Positions 42,016 through 49,538 of a stretch of 64,000 nucleotides of DNA are shown here, in pieces. The notes below the pieces were generated by a model that saw only the letters and a program-made list of their open reading frames with translations, was not told the DNA's origin and did no database searches. Numbering within the stretch: the stretch's first letter is position 1; the number at the start of each line of letters is the position of its first letter. The position numbers were made by a program, and so were the translations under genes. Source of the stretch: Couchioplanes caeruleus (GTDB lineage: Bacteria; Actinomycetota; Actinomycetes; Mycobacteriales; Micromonosporaceae); assembly GCF_023499255.1 (NCBI RefSeq), contig NZ_CP092183.1, positions 7,808,501-7,872,500 on the forward strand, written 5' to 3'.

Positions 42016-43154
42016 GACTTCCTGACCTCGTGAGCCCAGAGTCGTTCCATTCCGAGCTGCGGTCGACCCGGCTGACGAGCCAGCTAGGCATTGCATTGGG
42101 GGTCGGGTTTGCCGTCTGTTTCGTTACCGGACTCACCAGCCACCTCATCCAACATCCTCCGGCATGGTTCTGGTGGCCGTCGCGACCCGCAGGCCTCTAT
42201 CGCTTCACCCAGGGGCTTCATGTGGCGACCGGTCTGGCGTGCATACCCCTGCTGGGAGCCAAGCTCTGGTCCGTCTACCCGAGGCTCTTCGAGCGTCCGG
42301 CGGTGCGCTCCGTAGGCCACGCTCTCGAACGCGCAAGCATCGCGGCGCTCGTTGCGGCGGCCCTGTTCCAGGTCGTCGGCGGGTTGCTCAACATCTCTCG
42401 CTGGTACGGAGCGCTTCCGTTCTTCTTCACTACCGGGCACTACTGGGGAGCGTGGCTTGCCGTCGGCGCATTGCTGGTCCACATAGGCGTCAAGCTGCCC
42501 GCTGTCAGGGACAGTCTCGCTCGCCGGGGCGCCAACAAAGAGTCGGGAGGCATCAGCCGGCGAGAGCTGTTCGGTACGGTCGGCGCCGCAGCCGGAGTAA
42601 TCACACTGGCGACCGTCGGTCAGACCGTGGTTCCGTTGAGCCAAGTCTCTGTCCTGGCGCCTCGGCGTCCCGCCGTCGGACCTCAGCGCCTGCCGGTCAA
42701 CAAGACCGCAGCCGGCGCCGGGGTGCGGGACATTGCCTCGAATCCTGCCTACAGACTCGTGGTCAGGGGGCCGGACGACGAGCTCTCGCTGTCGCTCGCC
42801 GAGCTTGCCTCGTTGGCGCAGCACACAGTGGTGCTGCCGATCGCTTGCGTCGAGGGTTGGAGTGCGAGCGGCACATGGAGCGGCGTGCGGCTCGGCGATC
42901 TGGCCAGGATGGTCGGCATCGATCCCAGTGAAGCGTCGGCCGAGGTTGAGTCTTTGGAGCAGAGCGGCCGGTACCGCGTCTCGACCGTGGCGCCCACCCA
43001 CCTCCGGGATGACTGGACGCTGATTGCACTAGGGCTCAACGGCGAACCGTTACACCTGGATCACGGGTACCCGGCGCGGCTTATCGCTCCGAACAGGCCG
43101 GGTGTCCTGCAGACCAAGTGGGTCGGGCGCATCACCTTCAGGCGGCACATATGA
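41988..43154 (+). CDS. Membrane-anchored molybdopterin-dependent oxidoreductase (sulfite oxidase fold)
   Basis: 388 residues. Four membrane helices (about 33-180) with several histidines look like a cytochrome b561-like anchor. A twin-arginine-like S-R-R-E-L-F-G-T-V and hydrophobic stretch follow (about 189-212). The C-terminal sulfite-oxidase-type molybdopterin domain has Cys287 in I-A-C-V-E-G-W-S as molybdenum ligand. The fusion puts the Moco domain outside the membrane. It could feed electrons to the quinone pool. Overlaps its neighbours by 28 nt and 4 nt. Confidence 0.85.
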   Translation: MVRVLGKDLRLPDLVSPESFHSELRSTRLTSQLGIALGVGFAVCFVTGLTSHLIQHPPAWFWWPSRPAGLYRFTQGLHVATGLACIPLLGAKLWSVYPRLFERPAVRSVGHALERASIAALVAAALFQVVGGLLNISRWYGALPFFFTTGHYWGAWLAVGALLVHIGVKLPAVRDSLARRGANKESGGISRRELFGTVGAAAGVITLATVGQTVVPLSQVSVLAPRRPAVGPQRLPVNKTAAGAGVRDIASNPAYRLVVRGPDDELSLSLAELASLAQHTVVLPIACVEGWSASGTWSGVRLGDLARMVGIDPSEASAEVESLEQSGRYRVSTVAPTHLRDDWTLIALGLNGEPLHLDHGYPARLIAPNRPGVLQTKWVGRITFRRHI

Positions 43155-43777
43155 CGGCCGACCGAGGCGGTGTACCGGACGACGGCGGCCGGCAAACAGT
43201 GCCCCACTCGCGGACTAGCCGACATCACGCAGAAAGCGAACGCCACGCGGAAGTTGGTTCGACCATCGCGAGCTCTCACGGGCTTCGCTTTCTGCGGAAG
43301 GACCAACAGGAAAACGGACTGCGAACCGCTGCCGGCATGGGCACCACCAGACGCGTGCTGATTGTGGCCGGCGGCATGCTCATGGGTTATGCCGTCTTCG
43401 GAGCCACGACAGAACCCGGACTCAAGCTGGGCGGCGTCTTGTTGTTCCTGGTCGTGATGGTCGCGGGCCATGACGGCCTTTTCATGCCCCTGGTCATCGC
43501 CGCGGGCGCCCTCGTGACCCGAACCGGTCGCCTTGGTCGCGCCGCCGCCATCATCAGCGTTTCGGTGACGGTCGTCGCTCTGCCGTTCGTGCTCGGGTAC
43601 GGGCGGAGCGCCGACAACCCATCCGCTCTACCCCTGCGGTACGGGCTCGGCCTCTCCCTGGTACTGGCATCCATCTGGGCCGTCACGCTGGTGACCGTGC
43701 TCATCCGGCGCCTTGGTCGAATTCGTCAGAACACCGTAAGAAGCCAGAAGTCCCCTCCCGGGGCCTTCGATGGGTAG
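43151..43777 (+). CDS. Small polytopic membrane protein of the Moco/GT cluster
   Basis: 208 residues if it starts at the ATGA overlap at 43151, or 147 from the ATG at 43337. About four membrane helices fill the C-terminal part (V-L-I-V-A-G-G-M-L-M-G-Y onward). The first about 60 residues are hydrophilic, of low conservation appearance and cross a long inverted repeat, which favours the later start. No family recognised. Confidence 0.65.
   Translation: MTADRGGVPDDGGRQTVPHSRTSRHHAESERHAEVGSTIASSHGLRFLRKDQQENGLRTAAGMGTTRRVLIVAGGMLMGYAVFGATTEPGLKLGGVLLFLVVMVAGHDGLFMPLVIAAGALVTRTGRLGRAAAIISVSVTVVALPFVLGYGRSADNPSALPLRYGLGLSLVLASIWAVTLVTVLIRRLGRIRQNTVRSQKSPPGAFDG
43228..43296. repeat. 13-bp perfect inverted repeat inside the operon
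   Basis: CGCAGAAAGCGAA (43228-43240) is mirrored at 43284-43296 with a 43-nt loop. If the membrane protein starts at 43337 this is an intergenic hairpin between the Moco gene and its neighbour, possibly limiting read-through or stabilising the upstream message. Confidence 0.6.
43725..43742 (+). promoter_or_regulatory. OmpR-type direct-repeat box before the response regulator
   Basis: GTCAGAA (43725-43731) and GTAAGAA (43736-43742), again 11 bp apart, 46-63 nt before the GTG start of the regulator gene and inside the end of the preceding gene. Suggests an internal autoregulated promoter. Confidence 0.68.
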
Positions 43778-43787
43778 CGTCGCTGTC

Positions 43788-44483
43788 GTGACTCACCACG
43801 TGCTGGTCGTGGACGACGATCCGACCGTCAGCGATGTCGTCCGGCGCTATTTGGAGCAGGACGGCTGCCGTGTGCGGCTGGTCGGGAACGGCGAGGCCGC
43901 GTTGGCGGCCGCCTCGGCCGAAATGCCCGATCTTGTTGTGCTCGACCTGATGATGCCCGGCATTGACGGCCTGGAAGTGTGCCGACGGCTACGCCGGGAT
44001 GCGCCTGAGCTGCCCGTTCTGATGCTCACGGCCCTGGGTGAGGAGCCCGACCGAGTCGCCGGCCTTGAGGTCGGCGCGGATGACTACGTCACCAAGCCGT
44101 TCTCTCCACGCGAGCTGACGCTGCGGATCCGGTCGATCCTGCGGCGGGCGGCCCAGACGGACAAGCCCCATCCTGTGCTCGTGGACGGAGATCTGATCGT
44201 CGACACCTCCCGACGCGTCGCCACGATCGGAGGCGCGCCGGTCAAGCTCACCAAGGGCGACTTCGATCTGCTCGCGTTCCTCATGGCGCATCCGGGGCGC
44301 ACCTGGAGCCACCAGCAGCTCTTGGAGAAGGTGTGGGGGTGGTCGGTCGGCGAGACCGGAACGGTCACCACCGCCATGGCGCGGCTACGCGCCAAGATCC
44401 AGCCCGAGGACGGTTCACCCAAGCGCATCCTGACCTCGTACGGCGCGGGATACCGGTACGAGCGGGTGACCGGCCATGCGTGA
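43788..44483 (+). CDS. OmpR-family response regulator
   Basis: 231 residues from the GTG at 43788; an ATG six codons earlier, overlapping the previous gene, is also possible. Receiver domain with V-V-D-D-D-P, phospho-acceptor Asp53 (L-D-L-M-M-P-G) and Lys103 (T-K-P-F). C-terminal winged helix of OmpR/PhoB type ends R-I-L-T-S-Y-G-A-G-Y-R-Y. Overlaps the kinase gene by 8 nt. Its likely targets are the two GTCAGAA/GTAAGAA boxes. Confidence 0.94.
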   Translation: MTHHVLVVDDDPTVSDVVRRYLEQDGCRVRLVGNGEAALAAASAEMPDLVVLDLMMPGIDGLEVCRRLRRDAPELPVLMLTALGEEPDRVAGLEVGADDYVTKPFSPRELTLRIRSILRRAAQTDKPHPVLVDGDLIVDTSRRVATIGGAPVKLTKGDFDLLAFLMAHPGRTWSHQQLLEKVWGWSVGETGTVTTAMARLRAKIQPEDGSPKRILTSYGAGYRYERVTGHA

Positions 44484-45870
44484 TCTTCTGCTCATCGGGC
44501 TGTACGCGCTGGCGGCCGGTGCGGTCGTCGGCCTCATCGGCGAGATCTCGCTGCGGCTCCTGCGCCACCGTTCGATCATCATGCACATCTGCGTGATGCT
44601 CACGATCACAGTCGCGTCCGTGGTCGCGGGAGTTGCCGCGGTCGCGCAGGCGATGTTCCTCTCGGCACACGACCTGCAGGTCGTCCTCACGACGGTGATC
44701 GCTTCCGCCACGGTCAGCCTCACTGTCGGCGCCACCTTCGGCCGTCGGCTCGCCGCTGCGTCCGTCTGGTCCGTCCAGGCGCGGGAGCGAGAGCGGCAGA
44801 TGGAGGCGAGCCGACGGGAGCTGGTCGCTTGGGTCTCCCATGACCTCCGAACGCCACTGGCCGGCCTCCGCGCCATGGCCGAGGCTCTCGAAGACAATGT
44901 GGTCAGCGATCCCGCGACAGTGGCCGAGTATCACCGGCGGATCCGTACCGAGACTGACCGGATGAGCCAGCTCGTCGACGATCTGTTCGAGCTGAGCCGT
45001 ATCAACGCCGGCGCGTTGCAATTGAAGATGGCGAGCGTCGCGTTGCGCGACATCGTGTCCGACGCGATCGCCACCACCACTCCCCTCGCCGCGCAACGAG
45101 GGGTCCGCATTGTCACGCGGGACTCCTCCTGGCCGACAGCCACCGCCAGTGAACCGGAATTGACGCGCGTCATCTCGAATCTGCTGGTGAACAGTGTCCG
45201 CTACACGCCCCGCGACGGGACCGTGGAAATCGCAGCGGGCGCCGGGCACGGTGAGATCTGGCTGTCAGTCTCCGACACCTGCGGCGGGATCCCCGAAGCC
45301 GACCTTCCACGGGTATTCGACGTGGCATTCCGCGGTGAGCGGGCCCGCACCCCGCGCCCTCAGGAAGAGGCAACGGGCGGCGGGCTGGGGCTGGCCATCG
45401 TCCGCGGGTTGGTGGAGGCGCACGGCGGTCACGTACACGCGCACAACACCGAGGCCGGGTGCCGCTTTGAGGTACGGCTGCCCACTGGCTCAGGGTCAAC
45501 CGCTCCGGCTCATCGCGCCTCGGGACCGCCAACCAGAGAGGCGACCCGCCACACCACGGCCCTGCCGGTTGGAGAACCAGCCATCGACCCAGGCTCGGGT
45601 TCTCCGAGCCGGGAAAGGCCAGCTACCCGCCATGCCACAGCAACCGGGGATCCAGGAAAACCAGCGACCCACCACGCCACGGCACCTTCGGGCTGGGGAC
45701 GGCCCACCACGCACTACGCCTCGGCCCCGTTGGAGCAAGGACAGCCAATAGTCCACCACGGCGGGCCGCCGTGGCAGGAAAAACCCACCCCTCACGAATT
45801 GCAGCCCGATTGGCAAGTTCCTAGCGTTAGCACCGAAATGCCCGGTCGGCGTGATGACAGATCGGGGTAG
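44476..45870 (+). CDS. Sensor histidine kinase with repeat-rich C-terminal tail
   Basis: 464 residues. Three membrane helices (about 4-25, 37-60, 67-88) with almost no extracellular domain, so it probably senses the membrane itself or a partner. HisKA with His122 in W-V-S-H-D-L-R-T-P-L, then the HATPase domain (N-L-L-V-N-S, D-T-C-G-G-I-P, G-G-G-L-G-L-A-I-V). After about residue 340 comes a 120-residue Pro/His/Thr tail with repeats like P-A-T-R-H-A-T-A and P-A-T-H-H-A-T-A, absent from typical kinases. Partner of the preceding regulator. Confidence 0.92.
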   Translation: MRDLLLIGLYALAAGAVVGLIGEISLRLLRHRSIIMHICVMLTITVASVVAGVAAVAQAMFLSAHDLQVVLTTVIASATVSLTVGATFGRRLAAASVWSVQARERERQMEASRRELVAWVSHDLRTPLAGLRAMAEALEDNVVSDPATVAEYHRRIRTETDRMSQLVDDLFELSRINAGALQLKMASVALRDIVSDAIATTTPLAAQRGVRIVTRDSSWPTATASEPELTRVISNLLVNSVRYTPRDGTVEIAAGAGHGEIWLSVSDTCGGIPEADLPRVFDVAFRGERARTPRPQEEATGGGLGLAIVRGLVEAHGGHVHAHNTEAGCRFEVRLPTGSGSTAPAHRASGPPTREATRHTTALPVGEPAIDPGSGSPSRERPATRHATATGDPGKPATHHATAPSGWGRPTTHYASAPLEQGQPIVHHGGPPWQEKPTPHELQPDWQVPSVSTEMPGRRDDRSG

Positions 45871-45906
45871 CCTTGCGAACCGATAGACCGAGACCGGGGG
45901 GATCGG

Positions 45907-46407
45907 GTGAGTCGGCTGCGCAAGCGCTGCGAACTTCTCCTTCAAGGCATGCCCATACCGCAACCGTTCGATTTGGACACATTCTGTGCGGTCGTCGCCG
46001 CCCGCCGCGGCCGGCCTCTGACGCTCCAGCCGACACCCGGGCTGAGCGCCGGGGCTCCGTGCGGGCTGTGGATCTCGGTGCCCAGCGCGGACTACGTCTT
46101 CTACGACCCCGACACGTCACGGCTGCACGCCGAGCACATCGTGTTGCACGAGCTCGCCCACATGCTGAGTGGCCACACGACCCAACTCGACGTGAACGGT
46201 GGCGCACTCGCGCGACTGGTGCCCGACCTGGATCCGCGTACGGTGCGCACCGTGCTTGGCCGGGTCAGCTACACGACCTCGCAGGAGCGGGAGGCCGAGA
46301 TGCTGGCCTCTCTGATCCGCGCGCGGGCCGCCGAGCCGGTGGCCCCGTCGGATCTGCCTGGCGGGACCCTCAACCGGGTCGCCGACGTGTTGAAGTTCCG
46401 CTCTTGA
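45907..46407 (+). CDS. ImmA/IrrE-type putative metallopeptidase
   Basis: 166 residues, GTG start after a G-rich ribosome site. The zinc motif H-E-L-A-H is at residues 81-85 in V-L-H-E-L-A-H-M-L-S-G, as in ImmA/IrrE proteins that cleave or release XRE-type repressors. The third ligand is probably an acidic residue in Q-E-R-E-A-E. Its TGA overlaps the TTG of the next gene. An XRE-family regulator is encoded 1.9 kb away on the other strand, a likely partner. Confidence 0.8.
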   Translation: MSRLRKRCELLLQGMPIPQPFDLDTFCAVVAARRGRPLTLQPTPGLSAGAPCGLWISVPSADYVFYDPDTSRLHAEHIVLHELAHMLSGHTTQLDVNGGALARLVPDLDPRTVRTVLGRVSYTTSQEREAEMLASLIRARAAEPVAPSDLPGGTLNRVADVLKFRS

Positions 46408-47843
46408 ACGGCGCGTTGACCGGAGTGGTCCTCGTACTGCTCTGGGGCTCCGTCCTGATCCGCCTTCCCACTCTGTGGCGAGACGCTCAGCAGCGGGCGA
46501 TGTGGGCGATGCTTCTCACGCTGGCCGTGACCAAGACCGTCGCCACCCCTGGAGTCAACGGATTCCTGGCCGATTTCGTCGCCGAGCCGCAGGTGATTCC
46601 CCACTTCCTCGGCGTCGCGGCGGCCTTCTTCCTGCTGCGCTTCATCTCTCTGCTCACGGCGTACTACTCGGCGCGGCCGCGCGCTGCTCGTCACCAGGCA
46701 CTACTGGCAGGTGGAGTCGTTGCAGCGCTGCTGATTCTTTGCATCGTCGCGCCGGGCGGGATCACCACCAAGGGCACCAAGCTTCTGAGTACGGCCATTG
46801 CGCCGTCGGCAGCGGCGTACTGGGTGGTGCTGAACGGATATCTGGGCGCCGTTCTGGTGATCGCGAGCAGGCTGTTCTGGCGCGTACGCCGGTCTGCGCC
46901 GCCGGGCCTGCTGCGGCAAGGGCTGCATGCCATCACCACCGGGCTCCTCATGGTCGCCCTGTACGCGATTCTCAAGACCGTTCTGGTGATCCTGCACGCG
47001 TGCGGCATCACGATGAGGGTCGACACGATCGAGCCGGTCGCCAACGCCGTCCGCGCCATCGGCACGATCCTGGCGGTGATCGGCGCGGCCGTGCCGGCGG
47101 GCAGCAAGCTTCGTTCGCTGGTACGCGCCTACCGCTCGCACCGGGCTCTCGCTCCACTGTGGCGAACGATGCGCCGGACGTTCCCGGAAGTCATCCTCTT
47201 CTCGCGTCGGCGTGCGCTCGTCGAACTCGCCGGCGTCGAAGACGTCCAGTTACGGCTCTACCGACGGATCATCGAGATTCGCGACGGCTTGCTGGCACTG
47301 CGCGACTATCTCCCCCACAACACCTTCGACGAAGCCCGCGCTTTCCTCGGCGACCGCGCAACGCCCGCGCTCGTGGAAGCATGCGGAATTGCGATCGCCC
47401 TGGACCGGCACCACGCGGCAACCACAGCCGGCGAAGCGAGCACAGCGAGCGCGGCAGACACGCCACCCACAACGAGCGCGACCACCGCGGCAGGCGCGGC
47501 AAGCACGGCGAGCACAGCGGGCACAGCGGGCACAGCGGGCACAGCGGGCACAGCGAGCACAGCGAGCACAGCGGGCACGGCGGGCACGGCGGGCACGGCG
47601 AGCCTGGCGAGCACAGCGAGCGCGAGAACTATGGCAGGCACGAGGAGCGATGCCGATGGAGCGGGCGCGATCGGCGAGAGCGCCGCAGGAGAGCGTCCGA
47701 CGAAACTTACGGATCGGCGCTGGACAGACGTGGGCGGTGAGCTGGCCGACGAGATCGCCTGGCTGAGCGCGGTCAGCGCTGCCCATCTTCGCGACGAGCC
47801 CAAGGCCTTCGCCGGTCTCCATTCCACTGCCCGAGTGAGCTAA
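46404..47843 (+). CDS. MAB_1171c-family membrane protein with repeat-rich tail
   Basis: 479 residues from a TTG overlapping the previous stop. Seven or so membrane helices in the first about 235 residues, then a soluble region with R-L-Y-R-R-I-I-E-I-R-D-G-L-L-A-L-R, the pattern of the MAB_1171c putative transporter family that commonly sits beside ImmA-like and XRE genes in actinomycetes. Residues about 335-415 are a low-complexity insert of A-G-T and A-S-T tripeptides, after which recognisable sequence resumes (W-T-D-V-G-G-E-L-A-D-E-I). No transport substrate is known. Confidence 0.75.
   Translation: MNGALTGVVLVLLWGSVLIRLPTLWRDAQQRAMWAMLLTLAVTKTVATPGVNGFLADFVAEPQVIPHFLGVAAAFFLLRFISLLTAYYSARPRAARHQALLAGGVVAALLILCIVAPGGITTKGTKLLSTAIAPSAAAYWVVLNGYLGAVLVIASRLFWRVRRSAPPGLLRQGLHAITTGLLMVALYAILKTVLVILHACGITMRVDTIEPVANAVRAIGTILAVIGAAVPAGSKLRSLVRAYRSHRALAPLWRTMRRTFPEVILFSRRRALVELAGVEDVQLRLYRRIIEIRDGLLALRDYLPHNTFDEARAFLGDRATPALVEACGIAIALDRHHAATTAGEASTASAADTPPTTSATTAAGAASTASTAGTAGTAGTAGTASTASTAGTAGTAGTASLASTASARTMAGTRSDADGAGAIGESAAGERPTKLTDRRWTDVGGELADEIAWLSAVSAAHLRDEPKAFAGLHSTARVS
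47502..47620. repeat. 9-bp tandem repeats inside the MAB_1171c-type gene
   Basis: About a dozen units of GGCACAGCG and variants (AGCACAGCG, GGCACGGCG), coding for the A-G-T/A-S-T stretch. The period keeps the reading frame whatever the copy number. Confidence 0.88.
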
Positions 47844-48334
47844 CGGCCATATCGCCCATAAGCGGTTCGAGCAGGCGCCGCACCACGCCGCCCGCGGACA
47901 AGGCAGCCAGACCACGCAGGCGCGCGGAGAGGGCAGGCGAGGCAGGCACGGAAAGGCAGGTCCACGGACCCAGGCAGGTGCACGGACGAAGGCAAGTACG
48001 CGGACAAGGCAGGCGCGCGGACAAGGCAGGCGCGCGGACAAGGCAAGTACGCGGACAAGGCAGGCGCGCAGACAGCGCAGGCACACGGACGACTCAACAC
48101 CGGACGCCCAGGCGAGTGCCCATCGTGGACCACGGTGGTGGCGTGACGCCCCCGGGACCGCCCCGAGCCAGCGCTCGCCAAGGATCAGCCCGGCCACCGC
48201 CCGCACACGATCAACTCGGCCACCGCCCGCTAACGATGAACTCAGCCACCGCCCGCTCAGGATCAACTCGGCCGACGCGCGTCCGGGACCAACCCGGCCG
48301 ACCCGCGTTCGCGACCAACCCGGCCGACACCCGT
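47844..48334. other. Repeat-rich intergenic region between MAB_1171c and XRE genes
   Basis: No gene seen. About 47990-48080 repeats an 18-bp unit GCGCGCGGACAAGGCAGG with variants. About 48190-48330 repeats an imperfect unit around CGGCCACCGCCCGC and CCAACCCGGCCGAC. The + strand is poor in T through the first half. Confidence 0.7.
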
Positions 48335-48754
48335 TCAGTCGTCCCCTTTGGCCCGGTCGCGTTCCAACTCCCAGACCTTGCGTACGAGCTCGCCGATCGT
48401 GTTCCTGCTGCTCGGGGACACATCCGCCGCCCGCAGCGCGATCTCCGTGACCTGGGCGTCTCTCAGCGTACGCAGCAGGGCCAGCTGATCGTCGATCTTC
48501 CGGGCTTCACCGTCGTCGAGGAAGTAGGCGACCGGTACGCCGAAGAACGTCGCCAGGCCCTTCAGGTGCTGGATCGTCGGGTTGTCGCGGCGGCCCGTAC
48601 GGAGCTGCCAGATGTACGTGTGCGAGATCTGAATGCCCTGGTCGGCTCGGATGGCTTCGGCCACGGCCATGTAGCTGAACTCCCCCTGCCCGGGGGGCCG
48701 CACCTGTTTGAAGAGGCGGTCGAGCTTGTCGGCGATGGAGAACTCGCGGGGCAT
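48335..48754 (-). CDS. XRE-family regulator resembling EspR
   Basis: 139 residues from the ATG at 48754, with GAGGAGGGG upstream. The layout matches the mycobacterial EspR family: a short N-terminal helix (I-A-D-K-L-D-R-L-F), the P-P-G-x-G turn, an HTH with S-H-T-Y-I-W-Q-L-R-T-G-R-R-D-N-P-T, Y-F-L-D-D, and a C-terminal dimerisation helix. EspR-like proteins bind DNA as dimers and bridge distant sites. Likely controls the ImmA/MAB_1171c and P450 genes on either side; the partner relation to the ImmA-type protein is inferred. Confidence 0.85.
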   Translation of the reverse strand: MPREFSIADKLDRLFKQVRPPGQGEFSYMAVAEAIRADQGIQISHTYIWQLRTGRRDNPTIQHLKGLATFFGVPVAYFLDDGEARKIDDQLALLRTLRDAQVTEIALRAADVSPSSRNTIGELVRKVWELERDRAKGDD

Positions 48755-49525
48755 GCCTTTCCCCTCCTCGCCGGGACCACGTGCCGTGGTGCGACTTGTA
48801 GGCCCCTTTGCCGCTGTCGGGGCGGCCAGGCTCCGGTCCGCGGCCCGTCCAGGGCCACGAGCGCCGGCGGTTCGGTGCGGATCACACAACCGCCGAGCAA
48901 ACGATCAGCGACCGAGCAACCACGCGACGAAGCCACAGGTAACCGGGCAAACCAGCAACGGGCGACCCCGCAACCGGCAACCCGGCAACCCGGCAGAGCT
49001 CACAACCGGCAACCGGGCGAACCGGCAACCAGAGAAACCCGCCAACCGAGCAGCGCAGCAACCACCAGCCAAAGCAGCCGAGCAGCTGCCAACCGAACAG
49101 CGGAACAACCGAGCAACAGCCAGCCAAGCAAGCTGCCAACCGAACAGCGAAAAACCGAGCAACAGCCAGCCAGCCGGCCGACAACCAACCAACCAACCCA
49201 CGGACAAGCCAAGCAGCTCAGCTGCTCAGCACCCGAGCCACCCTCGCCGGGCAACCCCAGCACCGAACCAATCGCAGCAACCGAACGACCCGAGCACCCG
49301 GACGACCAACCAGCTCAACGGTCAGTCAACCGAGCGACGGACCAGCCGCATCCCACCTACCAGGCATGCGGATCGTACCTACGAAAGCGGCCGCTGCATC
49401 GACGTCCATGAGCAACCGTACGGCTGCACATCCCCCGATGCTGGACGTCGCGAACGACCGTAAACTCAGATTGATAACACTTCGGCCGAGCGTAAACCAT
49501 GGACGTACGTCGCTCAACCCGCCGG
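48755..49525. other. T-depleted, repeat-rich intergenic region
   Basis: About 770 nt without a convincing gene. By hand count only three T occur on the + strand from 48961 to 49200. Short words such as GCAACC, CCGAGCAAC and CAGCCA recur. A 47-bp direct repeat beginning AGCTGCCAACCGAACAGCG starts at 49084 and 49131. All three + frames are open because stop codons need T, giving Gln/Asn/Pro/Arg-rich nonsense. No hairpin or RNA family recognised. Confidence 0.75.
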
Positions 49526-49531
49526 TAGGAT
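49526..49531 (+). promoter_or_regulatory. Candidate -10 (TAGGAT) of the P450 gene
   Basis: TAGGAT ends 7 nt before the P450 ATG, the spacing expected if the first transcribed base is the A of the start codon, i.e. a leaderless mRNA. No good -35. Two copies of CGTAAAC-like sequence lie upstream (about 49460 and 49490). Confidence 0.4.
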
Positions 49532-49538
49532 CGACGCC

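Noticed and set aside
48708..49463. 251-codon + strand frame rich in Gln, Asn and Pro
   Set aside because: Open only because the strand lacks T and therefore stop codons; all three frames are open here, and there is no ribosome site or third-position signal.
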